Below are positions 1 to 4,464 of a stretch of 8,229 nucleotides of DNA, in pieces. The notes beneath the pieces were generated by a model. The model ran no database searches. It saw only the letters and a program-made list of their open reading frames with translations, and was not told where the DNA came from. This stretch comes from CAZYWA01 sp964650975 [NCBI: uncultured bacterium] (GTDB lineage Bacteria > JADJOY01). The translations under genes and the position numbers were made by a program. Each line of letters begins with the position of its first letter. Within the stretch, counting starts at the first letter, position 1. The stretch spans positions 1-8,229 of the forward strand of contig CAZYWA010000361.1 of the NCBI GenBank assembly GCA_964650975.1, given 5' to 3'.

Positions 1-578
1 TGCTCCTCGAGCGAGCGGATCGCCACGTAGACCGAGCCGACGTCCGCGGTCAGCAAGACCAGCGCTGCGTCGTAGTCGGCGAGCGACGCGTCGAGCGACG
101 CAGCGGCGGACTCGATGGCCCTCCGAAATCTGCCCCAGAAATCGAGCTCCCATGCCGCCTGGAGCCCCAGCCCGTAGTTGCTGAACGCCCGATCTCCCTG
201 GCCCTCGGGGCTGTTGGCGCTGAGCCGGTTGTTGCCGACCTCACCGGTCGCGATCTGGGTCTGCGGAAAGATCTCGCCCACCGCGACGCCCCGCAGCGCG
301 CGCGCTCGGAGCACGCGCAGCCCAGCCTGACGGAGCGTGAGGTTCTGCGCGAGCGCGTGCTCGATCAGCTGGGTGAGAACGGGGTCGTCGAAGTGCGTCC
401 ACCACGACGCCACGTCGGCCGGCGGCGTCTCGGCGGAGCGCCGCACGTCCATCCAGGAATCGGGAGTGTCGACCTGGGGAGGCTGGTAGCTCGGCCCGAC
501 CATGCAGCCGGCGCCGAGGCCCCAGAGCGCAAGGAGAGCCATGGCGCTCGCAAAGCGCCTTCGGTCCGATCCGACCAC
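1..578 (-). CDS. NodT/OprM-family outer-membrane efflux lipoprotein, 5' part only
   Basis: This is the N-terminal 192 codons of an outer-membrane channel protein of the tripartite RND efflux type; the gene runs off the left edge. I chose the GTG at 578-576 because a GAGGG ribosome binding site lies 9 nt upstream and because it gives a full lipoprotein signal peptide: Arg-rich start (SDRRRF), hydrophobic stretch, then lipobox LGAG-Cys25. An internal ATG at 542-540 would lose the basic n-region. After the Cys comes VGPSYQPP, the usual GPdY.pP start of mature NodT proteins, then W-W..F.DPVL..LI..AL..N.tL, then WELDFWGRFRRAIESA, the family's W(E)lDlWG(r)frR motif, and a helical coiled region. By family knowledge it exports drugs, metals or solvents with an RND pump and a membrane-fusion protein; neither partner is in the window. 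It lies 248 bp downstream of the beta-propeller gene on the same strand. Confidence 0.9.
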   Translation of the reverse strand, partial: MVGSDRRRFASAMALLALWGLGAGCMVGPSYQPPQVDTPDSWMDVRRSAETPPADVASWWTHFDDPVLTQLIEHALAQNLTLRQAGLRVLRARALRGVAVGEIFPQTQIATGEVGNNRLSANSPEGQGDRAFSNYGLGLQAAWELDFWGRFRRAIESAAASLDASLADYDAALVLLTADVGSVYVAIRSLEE

Positions 579-826
579 TCGTTTCGCCCCTCGCGCTCGA
601 AACCGGTGCGACCGACGCGCGGCGGATCTCGCCGTGCATCGTGCAGGACCGTAACGGCTGGGCGATCAGATCGGAAACCGAGGTAAATCGCACCGGCCCC
701 CACGCCGGCCCTGCCCGGGCTCCATGGCAGGACGGACGGGGCTCCGCGACTACACTGCCCACCCGGGGGCAAGGTGTGGAGGCCGCCATGCCGCCGGCGA
801 GCCTCGACGTCGGTCGCGCGCCTCGG

Positions 827-1873
827 TCAGCGTTCCAGCACGAGCAGCGTGAACGTGCCCGGCAGGACCGGCGGCCGGCGACGCGGATTGTCGGGCGTCG
901 GTTCGGCGGGCGCTGGACCGAATTCCGCAGAGACGGTGTAGATGCGATCTCCCTTCGGAGCGAGCGCCATCGTGCGAGCGCCGGGCATCGTCGTCACGGT
1001 CGAGACCACGTGGAATGTGTCGGGCGTGTCCTCGTGCACCACCGTGAGCGTGCCCTCGCCGTTCGAAGCGAAGGCATCCCCGGTGGATGGATCGTAGGCC
1101 GCTCCGTCGACCTTCTCACCGATCGGCACGGTGGTGAGCAGATGCCCCGCGTCGGCGTCCGAGACGCCCATCAGCTTGTTCCGGCACACGCTGAAGAGCC
1201 GGTGGTGCGCTTCATCGATCGCGAGCGCGCTCGGCGACTCGCACGGCGCGATGGGCCAGCGGCGCGTGACGGCGAGCGACTTGGCGTCGAGCTCCGCGAC
1301 TTCGCTCTTGTCCTGGATGTTCACGTAGAGCTTGCCGTTCCCGGCCGAGACGCCGACGTCCGGCTTGCCGCCGAGCGGGACGGTGCGGATCGCCTTCCCG
1401 GTGGCCGGGTCGACGGCGGTCGCGGAATTGCCGTCGCCGTTGAACGTCACCACCTGGCTCGAAGCTGGGTCGTAGATGATCGAATCGGCATCGTCCGCGG
1501 CTGGCGTCATGCCGAGAGCTTTGAGCGAGGTGGCATCGAACATCGTGACGGTACCGTCGCCACCGGAAGTGACGAAGCCGTGGCCGGTCTGGCTCGCGAG
1601 GGCGACTCCATGGCCCTTGTGGAGACCGGGGATCTCTCCGATCGCGTGATCGGTATCGGTGTCGACGACGGTCACGCGATCCGAGCGGACGATGAAGAGG
1701 CGATGTCCCGCGGCGTCGAGCGTGAGGAAGTCCCAGCCTCCGTCGCCACCGAGAACAACGCGGCGCGCGACGTGCCAGTCGCCGGCAAGCGCACGCTTCG
1801 CGGGCCAGACGACGATCAGCAGGCAGAGTGCCGCGAACAGCCGAGCGGAAAAGACCAACAGCTGACGCGTCAT
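827..1873 (-). CDS. Secreted YVTN/YncE-family beta-propeller protein
   Basis: A complete 348-residue protein with an ATG start and a GAGGT ribosome binding site 6 nt upstream. Residues 1-30 form a Sec signal peptide (basic start, hydrophobic LFAALCLLIVVW, cleavage after ALA). The mature part shows repeated blades of about 40 residues: HRLFIVRSDRVTVVDTDT, GHGFVTSGGDGTVTMFDATS, SQVVTFNGDGNSATAVDPATG, GKLYVNIQDKSEVAELDAKS, HHRLFSVCRNKLMGVSDAD and DAFASNGEGTLTVVHED. This pattern of .lyV.n...vsviD..t identifies the YVTN/YncE seven-bladed propeller class. Two cysteines in the CES...SVC region could pair. It is exported to the periplasm or surface; the ligand cannot be read from sequence, and related proteins have been linked to metal or DNA binding. 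It shares strand and probably transcript with the downstream efflux lipoprotein gene, so a role in envelope or efflux biology is possible but is inference. Confidence 0.88.
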   Translation of the reverse strand: MTRQLLVFSARLFAALCLLIVVWPAKRALAGDWHVARRVVLGGDGGWDFLTLDAAGHRLFIVRSDRVTVVDTDTDHAIGEIPGLHKGHGVALASQTGHGFVTSGGDGTVTMFDATSLKALGMTPAADDADSIIYDPASSQVVTFNGDGNSATAVDPATGKAIRTVPLGGKPDVGVSAGNGKLYVNIQDKSEVAELDAKSLAVTRRWPIAPCESPSALAIDEAHHRLFSVCRNKLMGVSDADAGHLLTTVPIGEKVDGAAYDPSTGDAFASNGEGTLTVVHEDTPDTFHVVSTVTTMPGARTMALAPKGDRIYTVSAEFGPAPAEPTPDNPRRRPPVLPGTFTLLVLER

Positions 1874-1901
1874 CGGTTACCTCGACCCAACGGATTGCTC
1901 G

Positions 1902-2132
1902 CTACATCTCCGGGAGCTTGTTCGAGACCACGACGGTCTCGGACACGTCGTCCCGCCAGCCGTAGACGACCGCTCCGCCGGGCACCCGAAACTCCAGAAC
2001 GATGCCGAAGCGTGCGACTCGATGGCTCATCTTGACGATTCCCACGTACATGGCCGCGGGGTGAGTCTTGTGGAGCTCCTGCGTGATCTCGGCGAAAAGG
2101 TCGGGCATGACCGATCGAGTCAAGCACCGCAC
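1902..2132 (-). CDS. Small hypothetical protein (76 aa)
   Basis: I do not recognise this protein. It starts at GTG 2132-2130, with a GAGGGA motif about 10 nt upstream; an in-frame ATG at 2108 (MPDLFAEITQ) is the alternative. The sequence looks like a folded soluble domain: an amphipathic helix (LFAEITQELHKTHP) followed by four likely beta strands (AMYVGIVKM, FGIVLEFRV, AVVYGWR, ETVVVSNKL). It has no signal peptide or membrane segment. It ends 28 bp before the beta-propeller gene on the same strand, so the two are probably co-transcribed. Its likely ribosome binding site overlaps one arm of the palindrome at 2145-2163. Longer frames on the plus strand across this stretch look like shadows. Confidence 0.55.
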   Translation of the reverse strand: MRCLTRSVMPDLFAEITQELHKTHPAAMYVGIVKMSHRVARFGIVLEFRVPGGAVVYGWRDDVSETVVVSNKLPEM

Positions 2133-2144
2133 GATCGACCCGTC

Positions 2145-2163
2145 CCTCGGGGAATCCCCGAGG
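2145..2163. promoter_or_regulatory. Perfect 19-bp palindrome next to the small gene's ribosome binding site
   Basis: CCTCGGGGA-A-TCCCCGAGG has two 9-bp arms around one central base. Read on the minus strand, the downstream arm ends in CCGAGG and runs directly into GGGA, so it includes the probable ribosome binding site of the 1902-2132 gene, with the GTG 12 nt further on. It could be a dimeric repressor operator or an RNA hairpin that hides the ribosome binding site. No T-run follows on either strand, so a terminator is unlikely. The symmetry is seen directly; the function is inference. Confidence 0.45.
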
Positions 2164-2250
2164 TTGACCGCGCCGATTCTCGACCGTCATCCGCGCGTCA
2201 TGTTCGGCGCAGCGCCTGTAAACGCGCAATGCCAGCGCTACCTGAAATCC

Positions 2251-2274
2251 TGGTGGAGGCGCCGGGAATCGAAC
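2251..2274 (-). other. tRNA/tmRNA 3'-end remnant, probable integration (att) site
   Basis: Read on the minus strand, these 24 bp are a T-loop (GTTCGATTC), the 3' strand of the T-stem and acceptor stem (CCGG, CGCCTCC), then A-CCA. This matches the 3' end of a serine-type tRNA or tmRNA, both common integration targets. The bases 5' of it (GCTCGC) do not pair properly with CCCGG, no matching GGAGGCG 5' acceptor strand or anticodon arm follows, and the match stops at the T-loop. It is therefore a 3' fragment, as left at the far end of an element integrated into an RNA gene. With this orientation the element lies to the right (higher coordinates), which fits the phage-like content there. Confidence 0.65.
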
Positions 2275-2387
2275 GCGAGCCTTCGCCCCATGAGACCCCG
2301 CCAGACCCCACAAGACAAGGCGTTTTCGATTCTCACCAAACCGATCTGATTGGGTCAGATGCGGTTCCGCGGGGCGATTTTGCTTCC

Positions 2388-2555
2388 GTGGAAGCAAGGC
2401 TGCGAGCACTCGCCGCTCGTGCGCGACAGGCCTACGCGAGCGGGCAGCGGGACCGATCGTTGGCGCTCTTTCTCGACTTGACGGCCGAGTTGGACCGCTA
2501 CGCCGAGATTGCTGACGACCCCTCGGCTACGACCGCGGCCGAGGTCGTGTCGTGA
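2388..2555 (+). CDS. Small helical hypothetical protein (55 aa)
   Basis: I do not recognise this protein. From GTG 2388 it reads as two amphipathic helices (EARLRALAARARQAYASG, then DRSLALFLDLTAELDRYAEIA) and a short Ala/Thr tail, with mostly G/C third positions. The frame stays open far upstream, through the tRNA remnant, so the start is uncertain; GTG 2388 is the first reasonable one before the clear helical pattern and has only a weak GGGG motif 13 nt upstream. Its TGA overlaps the next gene's GTG as GTGA, a typical sign of translational coupling. It is the first gene inside the putative element. It could be a phage or plasmid accessory protein. Confidence 0.45.
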   Translation: MEARLRALAARARQAYASGQRDRSLALFLDLTAELDRYAEIADDPSATTAAEVVS

Positions 2556-2761
2556 GCCCCGACACACGCAAGGTCAGGGCTCTCGGCTCGTTGCCCCAAT
2601 CCGGTTCCGCCACGCCGCGACGGACCGGGACGCTCACTCCGAGCCAGATGCGCCATTGGCCCGAGCGGGCGGACGTCAGACCGCCGACGAACCAGCCGCC
2701 CGCGCAACGCTACCTACTACGGACTGATGTAACCCCCGGTCGTTCCAAGGGGGGGCTCTAG
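2552..2761 (+). CDS. Small basic hypothetical protein (69 aa), coupled to upstream gene
   Basis: I do not recognise this protein. It starts at a GTG sharing four bases (GTGA) with the stop of the preceding gene, so it is probably translated by re-initiation. About three quarters of third codon positions are G or C, supporting coding. The product is rich in Arg, Pro, Ser and Thr, with little predicted regular structure apart from a possible short helix at LTPSQMRHWPERAD. There is no signal peptide or membrane segment. It ends two bases before the ATG at 2764, so these small ORFs form a tight row. Size and layout fit phage or mobile-element accessory genes. Confidence 0.4.
   Translation: MSPDTRKVRALGSLPQSGSATPRRTGTLTPSQMRHWPERADVRPPTNQPPAQRYLLRTDVTPGRSKGGL
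2733..2755 (+). promoter_or_regulatory. C-run/G-run hairpin that includes a strong ribosome binding site
   Basis: CCCCC at 2733-2737 can pair with the G-run at 2749-2755 around a loop of about 11-12 nt. The same G-run (AAGGGGGGG) is a strong Shine-Dalgarno sequence 8 nt before ATG 2764. The hairpin could therefore block translation at 2764, relieved when ribosomes translate through the upstream ORF. No U-run follows, so it does not look like an intrinsic terminator. The pairing is seen in sequence; the control is inference. Confidence 0.3.
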
Positions 2762-2763
2762 CC

Positions 2764-2889
2764 ATGTCTGGCGTCATTGAGCGACCGGACGACGAAGGCA
2801 TCCCCGTCTTCGAGCCGGAACATCTGGAACGAGATCGTCTTCACCGGCGGCTCGAAGTACGAGGGTGGCCGCGACCGGGACGACGATGA
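2764..2889 (+). CDS. Short ORF with strong ribosome binding site (41 aa), possibly interrupted
   Basis: This ORF starts with ATG, 8 nt after AAGGGGGGG and two bases after the previous stop. Its first 30 residues (MSGVIERPDDEGIPVFEPEH, then LERDRLHRRLEV) are acidic and protein-like; the last ten (RGWPRPGRR) look like out-of-frame reading of Arg/Gly codons. From about 2780 the +1 frame has the stronger third-position G/C bias. It may be a real small protein, the true start of the Arg/Gly-rich protein reached by a frameshift, or a leader. I rank it below the overlapping 2777-3079 frame on codon bias but above it on start signal. Confidence 0.3.
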   Translation: MSGVIERPDDEGIPVFEPEHLERDRLHRRLEVRGWPRPGRR

Positions 2890-3079
2890 TCGGGGTGGCC
2901 GCGGCCGGCGCGGTGGTCGGCGGAGCGGCCGCGGAGGACGGGAGCGCGGTGGCCGCCGGGGTGGCCGGGACCGTGACCGAGATCGCGACGACGCGGACGG
3001 TGGCGGAGGTAGACCCGAGGACGACGAGGAGGTTCCATTTCGTGCCCGACCCCGGTACCGCCGTTTCTGCACGGCATAG
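2777..3079 (+). CDS. Arg-Gly-rich (RGG-box-like) low-complexity protein, about 100 aa
   Basis: The N-terminal 30 residues (…SSRNIWNEIVFTGGSKYEGG) look ordered. Residues about 31-75 are RGG/RG and RD repeats (for example GGRGRRGGRRSGRGG, RDRDRDRDD), followed by an acidic patch (PEDDEE) and a basic, aromatic end (RARPRYRRF). Third positions are strongly G/C. RGG boxes generally bind RNA or single-stranded DNA, so a nucleic-acid-binding accessory protein is plausible. The start is weak: TTG 2777 or CTG 2768, without a clear ribosome binding site, while the good start at 2764 is in another frame. The antisense frame (2758-3072, minus) is also open with equal wobble bias, so the strand is not certain; plus is favoured because all neighbours lie on plus. 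Confidence 0.35.
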   Translation: MSDRTTKASPSSSRNIWNEIVFTGGSKYEGGRDRDDDDRGGRGRRGGRRSGRGGRERGGRRGGRDRDRDRDDADGGGGRPEDDEEVPFRARPRYRRFCTA

Positions 3080-3093
3080 TGGACGACGTCAGC

Positions 3094-3147
3094 CGTGCAA
3101 AAAGACTCAGTCGTCGCAAGGGTGCAGTGACTGAGTCATTTTGCACG
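3094..3147. repeat. 19-bp inverted repeat with nested palindromes
   Basis: The left arm 3094-3112 (CGTGCAAAAAGACTCAGTC) and right arm 3129-3147 (GACTGAGTCATTTTGCACG) are reverse complements with one A:A mismatch, around a 16-nt loop. Each arm carries its own 9-bp palindrome, GACT-C-AGTC and GACT-G-AGTC. An A-run on the left and ATTTT on the right would suit a bidirectional intrinsic terminator, but the T-run is short and inside the stem. It could equally be a recombinase or replication-protein binding site. It separates the RGG-rich ORF from the membrane peptide gene. Confidence 0.6.
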
Positions 3148-3157
3148 CTAAAACGCC

Positions 3158-3292
3158 ATGCCGAAACTACTGACCGTCGTGCTCGTGATCGTGCTCCTTC
3201 GCGTGGGGGACGATCTGCGTTGGGAAGCGATCTCGGCCAAATCCTTAGGGTACTCGCGTGAGGAAGTCGATACCATCCGGATGCGTACGTGA
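3158..3292 (+). CDS. Small membrane peptide (44 aa) coupled to the glycosylase-like gene
   Basis: I do not recognise this gene. The 44-residue product has one N-terminal hydrophobic segment (LLTVVLVIVLL, residues about 4-14) after a lysine, then a charged helical tail (RVGDDLRWEAISAKSLGY, then SREEVDTIRMRT). It would be a single-pass membrane peptide with a cytoplasmic tail, or a short exported peptide. Codon third positions are mostly G/C. It starts at ATG 3158, eleven bases after the inverted repeat, with no obvious ribosome binding site. Its TGA overlaps the next ATG as TGATG, strong evidence that the pair is read together. A phage or mobile-element origin is likely from position only. Confidence 0.45.
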   Translation: MPKLLTVVLVIVLLRVGDDLRWEAISAKSLGYSREEVDTIRMRT

Positions 3293-4464
3293 TGGCGACC
3301 CCCTCCCATCGATTGGAGGATGTCGAGGACGTCGTAGCAGGCAAGCGGAAGCTTGATCGGGATGATGTTCGGTGTACGAAGTGTCCGCTCTGGGAGACGT
3401 CCCTGGTGGGCGCTACGAGGGGCGAGAGCGGGCGGAGGCTGGTGCGCCGATCCGGTCCGCGGGTGGGTGCCGGGTCGGTGGGGCGTGTAATGGCGCTGCT
3501 ACCGTTCCCGGACGCGGGCGAGATCTGGAACGGGTACCAGGCGACGGGGTCGGCGGCGCGGTACGTAGCGCGCGCCGTGAAGGAGGCGGGGCTGCCGGCG
3601 GTGCCGATCCGGTACGGGTACTGGTGCATGCCGCCGGCGGCGATGGATCCGGCGCCGGAACTCTACGAGCCCTGTGTTCAGGCGCTGCGAGACCAGCTCC
3701 AGCAGGACCGGACCCGGGAAGCGGTGGTGGTGTTCGGGGAGCGTGCGCTGGCGAACCTGTACCGGGCGTTGCGGCTCCCGTGCCCGGTCGGGAAGCGGAA
3801 GGACATCGAGGACGTGGTCGGGGACTACTTCAGCGTGAAGTCCCCGTCCGGCCGGTGGCTGACGGTGGTGCCGGTCTTCGACATCCGCGACTACCTCGAT
3901 GCCGACGAGCAGGATCCGTTCGCGTGGGCGACGAAGCACTCGGTGGTGAACGCGTTCCGGCTGGCTGGAGAACTGGGTGGTCTACGGCTTCGCGACCTGG
4001 TGCCGGACCACCCCAGTGGCAAAGTCGGTGGGTGGCGCGATCAGTTTCATCCAGCAGGCGATGGCCACCGACTTGTTCTGTGTCGACCTCGAGACGTCGC
4101 CGCCGAACACCGCGTTGGTGCGGAACGGACCGGACGTCGAGACGGACGTGGTGCTCGACATCGCACTCGTATGGGGGAATTCTCGCACACTCGAGGTCAC
4201 ACGGGAGGTGTCGTTTCTACAGGCGGAGCTGCAGCAGGGGGAGGCTCTGCGAGGAGCTGTTCGGCGGGGGATGACGAAGGAGGATCTCAAGGGCCATCGC
4301 GGTTGGGAGGCACTCTGGGTCATGCTGGAGTGGTTGAGAGGGTTCTGAGGGTGACCATCCTTCGCGGCATTCACGACGACTGCGTCATAGCGCTCGCTCT
4401 CGCGGTGCGGCATTTAGGTGGTCCGTTTCCTCGGAGTCAGGAGCGCGTGCTACTCACCGGGTGA
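3292..4464 (+). CDS. Uracil-DNA glycosylase family 4/5-like protein, coding frame lost after about 3965
   Basis: Residues 1-225 from ATG 3292 read as a uracil-DNA glycosylase (UDG) superfamily domain. It has Cys28-x2-Cys31-Pro-Leu, then G..aTGSAARYVARAVKEAGL (matching the family's G.pf.G.aG..L...L..aGl), then Cys112-MPP, then Cys128 with x15 spacing, QALRDQL, and VVVFGERALANL (matching Iv.LG..A...L). The cysteine layout is that of 4Fe-4S family 4/5 enzymes. The catalytic GEAPG motif is replaced by PFPDAGE and the HPS motif by VFDIRDY, so glycosylase activity is doubtful. The frame stays open to a stop at 4462-4464, but codon bias moves to the +1 frame near 3965, so residues after about 225 are probably not the natural product. 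A GTG at 3289 is an alternative start; ATG 3292 is preferred because it forms TGATG with the upstream stop. UDG-like domains of this kind also occur next to or fused to phage DNA polymerases. Confidence 0.6.
   Translation: MATPSHRLEDVEDVVAGKRKLDRDDVRCTKCPLWETSLVGATRGESGRRLVRRSGPRVGAGSVGRVMALLPFPDAGEIWNGYQATGSAARYVARAVKEAGLPAVPIRYGYWCMPPAAMDPAPELYEPCVQALRDQLQQDRTREAVVVFGERALANLYRALRLPCPVGKRKDIEDVVGDYFSVKSPSGRWLTVVPVFDIRDYLDADEQDPFAWATKHSVVNAFRLAGELGGLRLRDLVPDHPSGKVGGWRDQFHPAGDGHRLVLCRPRDVAAEHRVGAERTGRRDGRGARHRTRMGEFSHTRGHTGGVVSTGGAAAGGGSARSCSAGDDEGGSQGPSRLGGTLGHAGVVERVLRVTILRGIHDDCVIALALAVRHLGGPFPRSQERVLLTG
3965..4348 (+). pseudogene. Displaced continuation: start of a DEDD 3'-5' exonuclease-like domain
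   Basis: From about 3965 the well-biased frame is +1 relative to the glycosylase frame. Skipping one base at the repeated CTGGCTGG gives NAFRL-LENWVVYGFATWCR, a smooth join. Further on, ATDLFCVDLETSPPNTALV then VVLDIALVWGNSRTLEV resemble the first strands of a DEDD exonuclease, with VDLETS as the DxE ExoI motif. A UDG-like domain followed by a 3'-5' exonuclease is the order at the start of SPO1-type phage DNA polymerases. ExoII, ExoIII and the polymerase domain are missing: bias weakens after about 4170 and the frame stops at 4346-4348. An independent start at ATG 4061 is possible but has only a poor ribosome binding site. Probably a broken gene; exonuclease identity is tentative. Confidence 0.4.
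4351..4464 (+). CDS. Short ORF resembling the C-terminal end of a phage large terminase nuclease
   Basis: From GTG 4351 (GAGAGG nine bases upstream) this reads as 37 residues: VTILRGIHDDCVIALALAVRHL and then GGPFPRSQERVLLTG. HDDxVxALALAV is the signature around the last catalytic aspartate of RNase H-fold nuclease domains in phage large terminases. Everything expected N-terminal to it is absent, so this is best seen as a gene remnant left by recombination. It lies in the same frame as the glycosylase gene and could be translated as the far end of that ORF. Its TGA overlaps the next ATG (TGATG). The identification rests on one short motif. Confidence 0.35.
   Translation: MTILRGIHDDCVIALALAVRHLGGPFPRSQERVLLTG

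Noticed and set aside
241-789. 182-aa minus-strand frame upstream of and across the efflux gene
   Set aside because: It is out of frame with the lipobox and NodT motifs and reads as Arg/Ala-rich shadow sequence.
579-826. Promoter or terminator between the propeller and efflux genes
   Set aside because: No hairpin with a T-run and no convincing -35/-10 pair is visible on the minus strand; I see nothing supportable beyond the ribosome binding site at the GTG start.
641-2035. 464-aa open frame on the plus strand
   Set aside because: It is antisense to the propeller gene, is rich in Arg/His/Asp without domain pattern, and has no ribosome binding site. The minus frame has a signal peptide and repeated blades.
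2245-2340. A complete tRNA or tmRNA gene on the minus strand
   Set aside because: No 5' acceptor strand, D-arm or anticodon arm can be found, and the T-stem is mispaired. Only the 3' end is present.
4302-4308. GTTGGGA as an integron core site before the membrane protein gene
   Set aside because: Its last base breaks GTTRRRY, and no left box, inner stem or CTGACGGCAC block lies at the right distance upstream.
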